Below, piece after piece: positions 42,766-50,910 of a stretch of DNA of 64,000 nt (position 1 is its first letter; each line of letters opens with the position of its first letter). The DNA comes from Chromobacterium haemolyticum (GTDB taxonomy: Bacteria; Pseudomonadota; Gammaproteobacteria; Burkholderiales; Chromobacteriaceae): contig NZ_MUKU01000008.1 in the NCBI RefSeq assembly GCF_002081825.1, forward strand, positions 62,001 through 126,000. Reading direction: 5' to 3'. The position numbers and the translations under genes are program-made. The notes below the pieces were generated by a model. The model was given only the letters and a program-made list of their open reading frames with translations, ran no database searches and was not told where the DNA came from.

Positions 42766-44612
42766 AGCGTTCTCAATCCCCCTTCTTCGTAGACAGAGGC
42801 CTCATCCTCGATATGCGCCACCGCCCGGCTTGCCGCCATCGTTAAGGCCACAATCGGATCAATGCGACCTTGTGAGCGCTTTTTGTCAGGCTTGATGTTT
42901 TCATTGCTGTCCAATAGCAATGTCACGTTGCCGGCGCACCAGTGCAAAACCGGATTGCCGCCATGACGCAACAGCCGGCTATACACCAGGCGCTCAAGCT
43001 GCTTTGCACCAGGGGACAAGCCGGCAAAGGTTTGTGGGATTTTGACCATCGGTATTTCCTTCTCCAGCAACTTGTTAGAAACCTGCTGCGCGTTCCATCC
43101 ATCGAACGCGACTTCTTGCAAGTCGTAATCAAGCGCCGCCTGCTCAATGACTTCCATCACCGGGTCGTAATCCGTGACATCACCAGGCGTCACGGTCAGG
43201 AAACCGCGCTTCGCCCAGGACTTGTAATCGCTGCCACCGTCCTGCTCCGCCGCGTCCACCTTGGCTTGAGGCACCCAGCACCAGGCCAACACATACCAAT
43301 CGCCATCTTCATCCCCATCCTCCGGCGGGAACAGCAATACGAACGCAGTAATGTCGCGCGTAGACGCCAGGTCCAGGCCGCCAAAACAGCGCCGACCCTT
43401 GAGCATTTCCGGGTCAAACTTCTTGCCGCCCTTGCGCCATACCTCCATGTCAAACCAGCTAAGCGCATCGCCGACAAATACGTTCAAGTCCTTGGTCAAG
43501 AAGTTGGCGCGGGCACTAGGCAAGACCCTGGCCATGCTGGCGTTCGAATGCATGTATTCATGCCGCTTGGCGGAGCCTAGCGAGGGATTGGCCTTGATCC
43601 AGACAGCGGAATCGAATGGGTCGTCCCCCTCGTCTATCGTGTAAACGACGCCGAAAAACGAGTCATCCTCGATTTCGCCGCGTAGGACTTTGACAAGGTA
43701 CGTCCGAATCTCCACGCAAATACCGGTCAGAATGAAACCCGCCGTGGTAATTGCGTTGATAAGCGGCTGCGCCCTCGCGCCCAGAGCCGACACCATCACA
43801 TCCCACACTTCACGGGTTTTATGCGCATGTAGTTCATCGACCAGGCAGGCATAAGGGTTTAAGCCGTCCAGGCTTTCGGCGTTGGCCGGCAAAGGCTTGT
43901 AGACCGATTCGCCAAGAACCATCTTTTCCTGATTCGCGCCATCAAACACCCGGATCGACCGGGCCAGGCCCGGCGAGCGCTTGCGCCAGCGCTTCACGTT
44001 ATCGAACGCGGGCTTGAAAACAGACATGGCTTGCTCGCGCGTCGTCGCAATCGTGTAGACCTCCGCGCCGCCCTCGCCGTCCATCATCCAGAGGTACGCG
44101 CCGATTGGCCCCCACCATGTGGACTTGCCATTCTTCCGCGCGACTTCCTCATAACCGGTGCGGAAGCGTCGCAACCCGTCCGCCTCACGCCGCCAGCCGA
44201 TAAACACCGCAGTCCAAAACAACTGCCAGCCATCCAACAACAAGGGCTTACCGGCCAGCGGCCCCTTGATGTGAACAAAGCGCGTTTGCACAAAGTCTAT
44301 GCAGTGCCAGGCATGCGCCGGGCTAAAAAAAAGACCGCGTTTCGCGGCCTGCTGCAAATCCCGATAATGTCGCTCGACTGCCAGCATGGTGAGCTGGCCA
44401 ACCACAATTTCACCGCGTAGGACGGGCACCCCATACACCCGGTCCCACTCCTGCCACTTCTCCTCCGGCGGAATCAGCCGTAAGCGGCTGACGGGTGGCT
44501 TCTTCCGTGATTTAGCATTTCGTCGAACAGGTCGTCTTGCGGCGCTTTGTCCCCCATCTTCGCCTTGACCGCCGCCACGGATGGAATCGTTAGACATGAC
44601 TCCGGCAGCCAT
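42762..44612 (-). CDS. Terminase large subunit (packaging ATPase-nuclease)
   Basis: A 616-residue motor protein. The ATPase has a Walker A-like YEEVARKNGKSTWW and Walker B CLVDELHAHKT, and the RNase-H-like nuclease starts at FGGLDLASTRDITAF with a second acidic site in VAFDGWNAQQ. It cuts concatemers and fills the head with DNA. The first 45 residues are low-complexity and overlap the small-subunit gene by 139 bases; a later start is possible, but the catalytic part is certain. Confidence 0.93.
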   Translation of the reverse strand: MAAGVMSNDSIRGGGQGEDGGQSAARRPVRRNAKSRKKPPVSRLRLIPPEEKWQEWDRVYGVPVLRGEIVVGQLTMLAVERHYRDLQQAAKRGLFFSPAHAWHCIDFVQTRFVHIKGPLAGKPLLLDGWQLFWTAVFIGWRREADGLRRFRTGYEEVARKNGKSTWWGPIGAYLWMMDGEGGAEVYTIATTREQAMSVFKPAFDNVKRWRKRSPGLARSIRVFDGANQEKMVLGESVYKPLPANAESLDGLNPYACLVDELHAHKTREVWDVMVSALGARAQPLINAITTAGFILTGICVEIRTYLVKVLRGEIEDDSFFGVVYTIDEGDDPFDSAVWIKANPSLGSAKRHEYMHSNASMARVLPSARANFLTKDLNVFVGDALSWFDMEVWRKGGKKFDPEMLKGRRCFGGLDLASTRDITAFVLLFPPEDGDEDGDWYVLAWCWVPQAKVDAAEQDGGSDYKSWAKRGFLTVTPGDVTDYDPVMEVIEQAALDYDLQEVAFDGWNAQQVSNKLLEKEIPMVKIPQTFAGLSPGAKQLERLVYSRLLRHGGNPVLHWCAGNVTLLLDSNENIKPDKKRSQGRIDPIVALTMAASRAVAHIEDEASVYEEGGLRTL

Positions 44613-44977
44613 TTAAGCAAATCCCCCTTAAGCTTCGCCGCTACATAGAACGCCGCATGCGGCTGCTGGTGGCCGTTCGGCGATGTGACAAAGTACGTCC
44701 CGTTTTTCTGCTCTACTTCGGACAGCTTGATTTCCGCATCTAGCCAGCGAACATAGGTTTTGGAGATCACGCTTACCGCAAGCCCCGCCGTCAGATGTTC
44801 CAACCCCGCATCTCGCAGATTCGAACAGATGTAATCCCACACCTTCCGCTCGCGCGGCGTCAGCTGCGCGCCCGGCGGCGACGGCGGGCTTTTCAAATCT
44901 TGCTTACCAACCGGCAATTTACCGCCGACCCCCGCGCCCCCCTGAACCACCGTGAACGGCGGCCTTGTATCGCTCAT
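44474..44977 (-). CDS. Terminase small subunit, P27-like
   Basis: A 167-residue protein with the P27 small-terminase core: LTPRERKVWDYICSNLRDAG, TAGLAVSVISKTYVRWLDA and GTYFVTSPNGHQQPHAAF. It recognises the packaging site and recruits the large subunit. An HNH endonuclease gene lies upstream, the usual order in HK97-like cos phages. Confidence 0.88.
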   Translation of the reverse strand: MSDTRPPFTVVQGGAGVGGKLPVGKQDLKSPPSPPGAQLTPRERKVWDYICSNLRDAGLEHLTAGLAVSVISKTYVRWLDAEIKLSEVEQKNGTYFVTSPNGHQQPHAAFYVAAKLKGDLLKWLPESCLTIPSVAAVKAKMGDKAPQDDLFDEMLNHGRSHPSAAYG

Positions 44978-45150
44978 AGCGCCCCTCCAGGGCCTCAGCC
45001 CATGAAAAAAGCCCCCGAAGCGTCCTAAAACGCCTCAGAGGCTCTCTATTTTTAACCCCCCCCTCTCCAAAAACAGGAGGCCATAAAAAAGCGTGGCTAA
45101 GCACGCGGTCTTGGCCGACCGCCGCCAGACTTTTGCCCCGCCCCTCCCCC

Positions 45151-45178
45151 TGGCCGGGGGCCATCTCGCCCCCGGCCA
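45151..45178. other. Perfect 11-bp GC-rich inverted repeat near the packaging genes
   Basis: TGGCCGGGGGC (45151-45161) and GCCCCCGGCCA (45168-45178) with a 6-base loop. It lies in the 237-base gap between TerS and HNH genes, where cos-site elements are expected. No T-tract, so it is not a standard terminator. The rest of the gap is C-rich without an ORF. Confidence 0.4.
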
Positions 45179-45214
45179 CTCGCCGGCCCGCCCGCGCCGT
45201 CCGGCCTTGCCGAA

Positions 45215-45592
45215 TCAACCCGCGCGGCGGTTGCCAAACCCTCCGTCCTCACTCGCCGTTTTCCGCGAATGGCACGGAGCGCATAAAGCCTGATGGTTGT
45301 CAGGCTTCCAGAACAAACGATGGTCCCCGCAATGCGGCGTGATGTGGTCAACCACCGAGGCCGCAACGACATAGCCCAACTTTCGGCACACAACACACAA
45401 CGGATTCGCCCGCAGGTATTTCAACCGGTACTGCTGCCAGCGATAGCCATAGCCTCGCTTACTCGCCGACTCTCGCCGGCCATCCACTTCTTTGTGTCGC
45501 TCTTTCCGGTGTCGCTCGCAATAGCCCGAGCCATCGCGCACCAGCGCCGCGCACCCTCTAGCCCGGCAAGGCGTCGGAGCCGATACCGCCAT
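45215..45592 (-). CDS. HNH endonuclease
   Basis: A 125-residue nuclease with the HNH core VVDHITPHCGDHRLFWKPDN and HQALCAPCHSRKTA, plus the paired cysteines NPLCVVCRKL that bind structural zinc. In HK97-like phages the HNH protein works with terminase to cut cos. The start at 45592 was chosen at MAVSAPTPCRARGC, since an upstream extension is not conserved-looking. Confidence 0.9.
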   Translation of the reverse strand: MAVSAPTPCRARGCAALVRDGSGYCERHRKERHKEVDGRRESASKRGYGYRWQQYRLKYLRANPLCVVCRKLGYVVAASVVDHITPHCGDHRLFWKPDNHQALCAPCHSRKTASEDGGFGNRRAG

Positions 45593-45675
45593 ATCCCACC
45601 CCACAAAAAGCAACGCCCCGGCGAATCGCCAGGGCGCTGAACCAAAGGAAATGTCATGCCGCAAACCAGAAATGC

Positions 45676-45708
45676 AAAAAGCCCAAGCGCGTTAACACTT
45701 GGGCTTTT
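45676..45708. terminator. Bidirectional terminator before the packaging genes
   Basis: AAAAAGCCCAAG/CTTGGGCTTTT with a 10-base loop; T-tracts on both strands. It lies between the leftward candidate late regulator and HNH gene and would have to be read through for late expression. Confidence 0.8.
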
Positions 45709-45735
45709 GTCGGATGGGGTCGCGTGAAAAGTGGC

Positions 45736-46230
45736 CTACGCCACTTGTTTCGCTTGCCATCCCGGCAGGTCAGATTGCTGACGGCTGGATACTGCCACAG
45801 ATTTACCACGCCTGCAAGCAATCATTCTCGCGTGCTGCTCAAGCTCCCTACTGCCACGGAGCAGCAGATACCAAAACTGATCACGCCGAATACCATACTT
45901 ACGAATAACCGCGCGAGGAGGAGACGACCAGATGAAATGATCCCGCAACATCCGCCGCTCAACAGAGCCAACCCCAAGCATTACCCATGCCGCTTCAATC
46001 AACTCCGCATCCTCAACATCCAGCACACGGCAATTAGACCGATACACCCGGCACACCTCGCAAGGGTCATCACTTTCATAGCAGTCCGGGCAACGATTAG
46101 AGCGAAACCGCGACTCCACAGTGCCACCCCTGCCGCCCCCACCATTCGAGCGGGAGCATGCGCCCCAATTCTGCAAGCGCTGATATAAATACTCCGGGAA
46201 GTCCTCCCGACGAACAACATCAAACGACAT
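45736..46230 (-). CDS. Candidate late-gene regulator / antiterminator (sigma-70 region 4-like)
   Basis: A 164-residue protein with a cysteine cluster (CPDCYESDDPCEVCRVYRSN) and a C-terminal half with helix-turn-helix features (LIEAAWVMLGVGSVERRMLR; RAVIRKYGIRRDQFWYLLLR), reminiscent of ArpU/Q-type phage late regulators. Its position just upstream of the packaging operon, followed by a strong terminator, fits an antiterminator or activator. I cannot place it in a named family with certainty. Confidence 0.6.
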   Translation of the reverse strand: MSFDVVRREDFPEYLYQRLQNWGACSRSNGGGGRGGTVESRFRSNRCPDCYESDDPCEVCRVYRSNCRVLDVEDAELIEAAWVMLGVGSVERRMLRDHFIWSSPPRAVIRKYGIRRDQFWYLLLRGSRELEQHARMIACRRGKSVAVSSRQQSDLPGWQAKQVA

Positions 46231-46300
46231 AACAATTCCCCTATTGACCGAGGGAATCCCTAGCCCGGTCTTGCCGGGCTTTATTTGTGCTGAGATTTTA

Positions 46301-47059
46301 TCATGCCTTGCGGGCCCGGTAGTCCTCCCAGGGGCAATGCATGATCAAAGCGTTTTCAAACATCCGGCTCACCGCCCGCCGCCCCAGCAACTCTTGAAGC
46401 GAGGTTTGATCCTGATTCGAAATGAACACCGTAGGCCGCTGCTCCCCGCTACGCTTGTCTATTACCGAGTTCAACACCCGCAGCCCCGGCCCCCTCTCGT
46501 CCAGAATATCCACCTCGTCCAGCACTAGAACGGGATAAGCGCCGTAACGCTCCAGTACCCGCGACTCCGACTCACCGCCGCCGCCCCAGCTTTCACACAC
46601 CTCCCTTTTTACCTGCTCAGACGTCACATAGCGGGCCCGAATGCCGCAACCTCGAATCAGCGCCAGCACCGCCGCACAAGACATGTGAGTTTTGCCCGTT
46701 CCCGTTTTGCCCAATAAAACCGCATTCGAGCAAACCTCCCCACGGCCCACGCCGGCCACCCAGCGCTTAAAGCTTGCGATAACAGCGACCTGCTCGTCGC
46801 AGACTCTTTCCAGCTGGCTGAACGTCGCCACAGAGAACCTACCGGGAACGCCCGCCAGTCGAAGCATACCCGCCCGCCGTCGCTCAACTTCCTGCTGACG
46901 CTCTTTTTCCTCAGTGCAGCGCGGGCAAACCGGACGACGACCAGCCGGCACAAGCGCCTCAAACGGCCCATGAGCATCACAGAGACCGGGAACAACAGCC
47001 AGGCCGAGCCGCGCGACAGCCCGTGGGAAATACTCCACAACCTCATTCAATCCAGTCAT
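46301..47059 (-). CDS. DnaC/P-like replication helicase loader ATPase
   Basis: A 252-residue AAA+ ATPase with Walker A LLGKTGTGKTHMSCAA and Walker B PVLVLDEVDILD, sensor region PTVFISNQDQTSLQELLG. A zinc-knuckle-like CPRC lies in the N-terminal region. The DnaC family loads DnaB onto origin DNA. The ATG at 47059 overlaps the end of the O-like gene by 17 bases, in the lambda O-P order. Confidence 0.85.
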   Translation of the reverse strand: MTGLNEVVEYFPRAVARLGLAVVPGLCDAHGPFEALVPAGRRPVCPRCTEEKERQQEVERRRAGMLRLAGVPGRFSVATFSQLERVCDEQVAVIASFKRWVAGVGRGEVCSNAVLLGKTGTGKTHMSCAAVLALIRGCGIRARYVTSEQVKREVCESWGGGGESESRVLERYGAYPVLVLDEVDILDERGPGLRVLNSVIDKRSGEQRPTVFISNQDQTSLQELLGRRAVSRMFENALIMHCPWEDYRARKA

Positions 47060-47924
47060 CCCCGCCCCCAGCCGCTTCCGGCGGCAGATTGCCGGATACT
47101 GGCGGCAGCCCATCGAACGCGCCATCCGGCGCCACCTTCACCCAACGATTCCCCGGCCTCGCCGGCTTGCCGGCACTGGCCGATGGCTTCGCAGTCGGAC
47201 GGATAGGCCTTTCCCGCCCTTCCAGCGCAGTCTCCAGCGCAGTCTCCAGCGCGCGCGCCAGATAGTTGGCGGGAATCCGCCGGGGTAAATGGATATGCTC
47301 TCTACAGCGCAATACGGCCAGCTTCAAGACTGCCGGCGTTACCCCTGCCGCTACCCAGCCGGAGACGTCACCGGACACCCTCAATTCATCGGCCACCGCC
47401 GCAAGCTCGCTCACGCGAGCGCACGCGCGGGGTATATCTATATCAACAGATATCTCAGATATGTCCGCCTCATGATTAGATGTGGCGTCCAATTCATCAG
47501 GCCCCGCATCGCCGCCAAACCCTTGCGGGGGCTTGCTGTTTGGTCTTCCGTTCATGTCCGGCTCATTATTCCCGCTCATGCCCCCTTCCTCCTGCGGACG
47601 CAATAAGACCAAGGGCAGCCTCAAAACCAATTTCTTGACCTCATGCACCGTTGAAACCCGCTTAGCCAGGCCCTCGCGGGTCAACTCGTCCACCAACGCA
47701 TCCAGTTGCTTGAGAGATGGCTTCCATGGCGCCCGCTGGCTTCCACGCGGCGGCGCAAACTGGATATTGATAGCCAGCTGCGCGCGGCTAACCGGAAAAC
47801 CTCGCCCCACCAGGCCGGTGCGGATATCCACCACCGGCCGCAGCCCTAGCACATACAGCCGGAACGCCTCCAGACTGCAAGATGCAAGCGCCCCTTGCTC
47901 GTCCTCAGACAGCAAAATATGCAT
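47043..47924 (-). CDS. O/DnaT-like replication initiation protein
   Basis: A 293-residue protein with an N-terminal winged-helix-like domain (GFPVSRAQLAINIQFAPPRG, LKQLDALVDELTREGLAKRV) and a disordered middle (residues 115-170). The C-terminal helical domain (LKLAVLRCREHIHLPRRIPA) ends before a Pro-rich tail. This resembles phage replication proteins that recruit the adjacent DnaC-like loader. The ETALETALE stretch comes from a duplicated 12-base DNA unit (around 47220-47255). Confidence is moderate because it is by layout. Confidence 0.7.
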   Translation of the reverse strand: MHILLSEDEQGALASCSLEAFRLYVLGLRPVVDIRTGLVGRGFPVSRAQLAINIQFAPPRGSQRAPWKPSLKQLDALVDELTREGLAKRVSTVHEVKKLVLRLPLVLLRPQEEGGMSGNNEPDMNGRPNSKPPQGFGGDAGPDELDATSNHEADISEISVDIDIPRACARVSELAAVADELRVSGDVSGWVAAGVTPAVLKLAVLRCREHIHLPRRIPANYLARALETALETALEGRERPIRPTAKPSASAGKPARPGNRWVKVAPDGAFDGLPPVSGNLPPEAAGGGDDWIE

Positions 47925-47945
47925 ACATTCACCCTCTATCGCTTG

Positions 47946-48203
47946 TCACTTGTTCAGCATTGCCAGCGCCTCATTACGCCCGCCGTTCTTCATCTCCGCC
48001 GCCAACTGGGGCGCATCCCCACTCAGCGCGCGCTCAACATTCATCTTGTAGCCGTCGCCATAGACCAATTTCAGCCGCTTCATCTCGCGCAGCCTTAGCG
48101 CCGCGCCGCCGTGACTGCCTCGCAGCGAGTCCAGATAAGCGGCGTCCCTGTCCGGGTCGCCACTCTCAAGCACCCACTCCACCAGCCCGCTGTCAGCCCC
48201 CAC
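47946..48203 (-). CDS. Small phage protein, 85 aa
   Basis: Probable GTG start (VGADSGLVEWVLESGDPDRD), overlapping the stop of the small gene upstream. The product ends GGRNEALAMLNK, with a short winged-helix-like centre (LRLREMKRLKLVYGDGYKMN). Function unknown. Downstream of the regulator genes and just before the replication genes. Confidence 0.5.
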   Translation of the reverse strand: MGADSGLVEWVLESGDPDRDAAYLDSLRGSHGGAALRLREMKRLKLVYGDGYKMNVERALSGDAPQLAAEMKNGGRNEALAMLNK

Positions 48204-48366
48204 GGCGGCGGGCCTCCTCGGCCCGATCCCGCGCCAGGCCATCCAGCAACGCCAAGGCATCGGCCAGCATCCGGCGGCGCTCGTCTTCCTTGAGACGGGA
48301 CGGCGCGTGCCGGAAGCGGGCGCGCTGCTGCATCAGCCGGCGCTTTTGAAACTCGCGGGCCGACAC
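48193..48366 (-). CDS. Very small phage protein, 57 aa
   Basis: A GTG-started frame reading VSAREFQKRRLMQQRARFRH to RAEEARRRGG. The product is strongly basic and helical. It overlaps the 3' end of the CII/YdaT-like gene by 34 bases and the next gene's start by 11 bases, a tight operon arrangement that supports it. Function unknown. Confidence 0.5.
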   Translation of the reverse strand: MSAREFQKRRLMQQRARFRHAPSRLKEDERRRMLADALALLDGLARDRAEEARRRGG

Positions 48367-48947
48367 TTTTCAGTTTCCTCGGCAATGCAGCCCAGCACTG
48401 CGGCGATGGCCTCTTGATGCGCCGCTTCCGACTCCCTCAACTCGATGAGCGCAGACTCCAGGCGCTCCAGCGTCGGCCGCTCAACCGTCATCGAAAATGC
48501 CGTCAAGCCCTCCCCCGTTTCCTTGATAAGCGACGTCAATAGCTCAACGTGGGAGGAGCTGGCCTCCTGCGTTTTTGACAGCGCCACATCCAAACCAACC
48601 GGACGCGCAATTTCCGTCATCGCCAACAGCCGCAAATCCACCGGCAGCACCTGCAAAGCCACTTGCATGAGCTCAACGGGCAGCTGGCTTGTTGCCTTGG
48701 TTTCCACTTCCAGCCAACGATTGAGGCGCTGCCCATTTGTACGCATCACCCGTGCTGTGTCTTTTCCTGCTCCAGGGCGCTGGAACTCGAACGGCAGCAC
48801 ATGAGCCAGGCCCATCGCATCGAATCGCTCGACAAACTCCTCTGCCACCGCCTCCCACGACTTTTCAGAACGCTGGCGATACGTTGTGAACGCATCACGC
48901 AAAATGCGAATGGGCGTCTTGTGTGGCACACGTTGCATGATTTTCAT
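48333..48947 (-). CDS. CII/YdaT-like early regulator
   Basis: A 204-residue protein whose first half (WEAVAEEFVERFDAMGLAHV; RVMRTNGQRLNRWLEVETKA) resembles YdaT/CII-like phage regulators found immediately after a Cro gene. The second half is a long helical region (EALTAFSMTVERPTLERLES-type heptads). In lambdoid phages this position encodes the lysogeny-establishment activator; YdaT homologues are also toxic when overproduced. Role inferred from order. Confidence 0.6.
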   Translation of the reverse strand: MKIMQRVPHKTPIRILRDAFTTYRQRSEKSWEAVAEEFVERFDAMGLAHVLPFEFQRPGAGKDTARVMRTNGQRLNRWLEVETKATSQLPVELMQVALQVLPVDLRLLAMTEIARPVGLDVALSKTQEASSSHVELLTSLIKETGEGLTAFSMTVERPTLERLESALIELRESEAAHQEAIAAVLGCIAEETEKCRPASFKSAG

Positions 48948-49012
48948 TTTTCTGGTCGCTATAGTTACTGCGGCTGCCAGTCACAGCCACACACGGAATA
49001 AAAAAGCCGGGG

Positions 49013-49261
49013 TCAGCCGGCAAAGCTCGCCGGCCCGGTCAGTGGCCGCCGAGGGGGAAAACTAAAATTGCGGTACTTGGGCTTATGTTCTTTCAAGAAC
49101 AAAGCCTCTATCCGCTTACCAAACGTGTACGAGGTATCTTTATGCTGGCCTGCACGCAGGCGGCTGATAGTGGGCTGAGGAATACGCGTCACGCGGGCCA
49201 CCTCGGTATCAGTGAACCCCTTACCGCGCAGGAAGATAAGCATGTCTTTGATCGAGTCCAT
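49013..49261 (-). CDS. Cro-like repressor
   Basis: An 82-residue HTH protein (TDTEVARVTRIPQPTISRLR) starting at MDSIKDMLIFLR. It is divergent from the CI-like repressor and first in the leftward early operon, as expected for Cro. A short basic Pro-rich tail follows the HTH domain. Confidence 0.8.
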   Translation of the reverse strand: MDSIKDMLIFLRGKGFTDTEVARVTRIPQPTISRLRAGQHKDTSYTFGKRIEALFLKEHKPKYRNFSFPPRRPLTGPASFAG

Positions 49262-49273
49262 GCCCAATGGTAA

Positions 49274-49315
49274 TGTGCAAACACATTTAACACAATCAAA
49301 AAATGTGTTTGCGCA
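49274..49315. promoter_or_regulatory. Operator inverted repeat between cro-like and cI-like genes
   Basis: TGTGCAAACACATTT (49274-49288) and AAATGTGTTTGCGCA (49301-49315) are complementary in 14 of 15 positions, separated by 12 bases. It overlaps the predicted leftward promoter and lies just upstream of the rightward one, so both repressors could act here. Confidence 0.75.
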
Positions 49316-49318
49316 TTT

Positions 49319-49346
49319 TTGTGGTGAGGGTACGTTGTCGTATAGT
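49319..49346 (+). promoter_or_regulatory. Probable promoter of the CI-like repressor (PRM-like)
   Basis: TTGTGG (49319-49324) and TATAGT (49341-49346) with a 16-base spacer. The predicted start of transcription falls on the ATG itself, so the mRNA would be leaderless, as for lambda cI from PRM. Confidence 0.5.
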
Positions 49347-49352
49347 TTTGGG

Positions 49353-49748
49353 ATGGAACTAAAAGATCGACTGCAAAGGCTCTTGGACGAATCGGGAACA
49401 AACGCCACCAAGCTGGCCGAGGCGACAAAATTAAATCAGCCCACCATCCATAGAATCCTGACTGGCGAGAGCAAGGACCCCAGGCACTCCACGCTTGAGC
49501 CTATTGCAAAATTTTTTGGCATCAGCGTCGCCGAGCTCCGCGGAGACACACCAACCGGATACTACGAATCTCAGCCCATCACACGAGGCGACCGGGGCGA
49601 TATTCGCATCGCAGTTGGCGAGGGGGCCGCGGTCCACTACACAAACCGCGAAGTACTGTTTAAAGACCTAATCAGGCAACTGGACCACAACGAGGTCACA
49701 CAGCTAATCCACATGCTGGTTGACTCACTCAATAAAAAAAGCGGCTGA
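49353..49748 (+). CDS. CI-like repressor without autocleavage domain
   Basis: A 131-residue XRE-type regulator. The HTH is at residues 14-35 (NATKLAEATKLNQPTIHRIL), followed by EPIAKFFGISVAELR and a C-terminal oligomerisation region (LIRQLDHNEVTQLIHMLVDS). No LexA/S24 peptidase domain exists, so induction cannot use RecA-stimulated self-cleavage. Nothing like a Shine-Dalgarno sits before the ATG. It faces the Cro-like gene. Confidence 0.85.
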   Translation: MELKDRLQRLLDESGTNATKLAEATKLNQPTIHRILTGESKDPRHSTLEPIAKFFGISVAELRGDTPTGYYESQPITRGDRGDIRIAVGEGAAVHYTNREVLFKDLIRQLDHNEVTQLIHMLVDSLNKKSG

Positions 49749-49761
49749 TTAAGCCGCTTTT
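49737..49761. terminator. Bidirectional terminator between two convergent genes
   Basis: AAAAGCGGCT/AGCCGCTTTT with a 5-base loop, overlapping the stop of the CI-like gene. T-rich on both sides, seven T on the reverse strand. Confidence 0.85.
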
Positions 49762-49768
49762 CCTCACT

Positions 49769-49960
49769 CTAAAGATTGCCACGTAAGCGCTGCAACAATT
49801 CCGAAAGCTTCAGTTGATCAACTGACGCCACCAGCCGCGCCACATCCCCAGACCATCGAACCACAACTTCGTCGTCTTCTTCCTTCAAAACCAAGCTCAG
49901 CTGCGCCCTCGCGCCATCACCAATACCACCACCTTTAAAGCTCCCAAGCGAAGTGTTCAT
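49769..49960 (-). CDS. Small unknown phage protein, 63 aa
   Basis: Starts MNTSLGSFKGGGIGDGARAQ and ends LKLSELLQRLRGNL, with a beta-rich centre (LSLVLKEEDDEVVVRWSGD). Unknown function. A longer frame from an upstream ATG is possible. Convergent with the CI-like gene. Confidence 0.5.
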   Translation of the reverse strand: MNTSLGSFKGGGIGDGARAQLSLVLKEEDDEVVVRWSGDVARLVASVDQLKLSELLQRLRGNL

Positions 49961-50101
49961 ATCCAGCCTCTTGTTATTGATCACATAACCCCGCCAGAAC
50001 CAGCCCCCGCTGGCAATACCCAACACGCGCCCATGCTAAAGTGATGATGTCAGGATATATACTGTACTATTTGCACGTATTTTATAAGTACAGATGGCGC
50101 A

Positions 50102-50416
50102 CTAGGCGCCATCTGTACGCATAAATTCGACGGCAATTGCCAGCAAAATATTCAACCGCTCCTCAGTGATTGATGGCAATATTTTATTCAGTTCGGTTAA
50201 AAGTAGCTCCCGCCCCACCGACTCCCGCCCATAGAGCAGCCAGTCCGGCGCCACCCCAAAGAACACACAAAGCCTCGTCATATTTGACGAATCCGGCGTG
50301 GAGAACTTCAACCAGTTGTAAACGGTTTGCACACTCACCCCGCACGCCTCCGCAATGACGCGTGCCGGCACCCGTCGGCGCCGCTTCAGCAATCTCAAAC
50401 GCTCATGGAAGTCCAC
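50102..50416 (-). CDS. Second XRE-like phage repressor
   Basis: A 104-residue regulator with a clear HTH (VIAEACGVSVQTVYNWLKF) near residues 20-38, then SNMTRLCVFFGVAPDWLLYG, a conserved XRE pattern. It reads leftward, away from the promoter of the rightward operon (50.65 kb), and could repress that promoter. It makes a second switch besides the CI/Cro pair. Confidence 0.8.
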   Translation of the reverse strand: MDFHERLRLLKRRRRVPARVIAEACGVSVQTVYNWLKFSTPDSSNMTRLCVFFGVAPDWLLYGRESVGRELLLTELNKILPSITEERLNILLAIAVEFMRTDGA

Positions 50417-50644
50417 CGAACACCAACTAAGTAGTTCTAACTAGTTTCAGATTTGGCAGAACTTAGCAGAACTATCAAGAAGTCTTATGTATTTCTCAGA
50501 ATGTTAAGACAATGCCCTTGCCCTGTTGGCACTTTTACCCATTGACGCTTTAAGCCCTCCGACATCCCCGCCCCTCCCCACAGCTTTACCCCCTCCAAGC
50601 AAGCCCAGCCATTCATCAAAAAAAACACACCCGGCGAACAAATG

Positions 50645-50674
50645 TTGACAAAAGAGAATCCTTTTACGTATTCT
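50645..50674 (+). promoter_or_regulatory. Consensus promoter of the rightward operon with operator
   Basis: TTGACA (50645-50650), 18-base spacer, TATTCT (50669-50674). An inverted repeat, TTTACG (50663-50668) and CGTAAA (50681-50686), brackets the -10, so a repressor bound there would block transcription. Confidence 0.75.
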
Positions 50675-50680
50675 TTAATG

Positions 50681-50900
50681 CGTAAACACATTATTGTTCT
50701 TTAACAACCTGCGAATATGCACCGGCCCATTCCGGCCGGGACATCCAACAGCGCGCCAATGGCGCGCACCTACGCCGGCGGCGCAACGCACGTTCAACTA
50801 ACGCGCGCTCTCCTCTGATAGCTCCGCCGGCATCCCATTGCGCTTTCCACCGAGAGCGCAGCGGGATGCACCACCACCCCAGGCCGCCCGGCCTTTTTTT
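50681..50900 (+). ncRNA. Structured leader RNA ending in an intrinsic terminator
   Basis: About 220 bases without a convincing ORF. Stems: CCGGCC/GGCCGG (50722-50739), GCGCGCC/GGCGCGC (50751-50767), long-range GCCGGCGG/CCGCCGGC (50774-50781 with 50824-50831), GCATCCC/GGGATGC (50830-50869) enclosing TGCGCT/AGCGCA, then AGGCC/GGCCT with seven T (50881-50900). The transcript from the upstream promoter should end here unless antiterminated. It is either a small RNA or an attenuator for the operon. Confidence 0.6.
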
Positions 50901-50910
50901 GGGGCTTGGG

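Noticed and set aside
50485-50691. Minus-strand frame of 68 codons in the promoter/leader region
   Set aside because: It runs through the strong rightward promoter, has no good ribosome site and no recognisable features.
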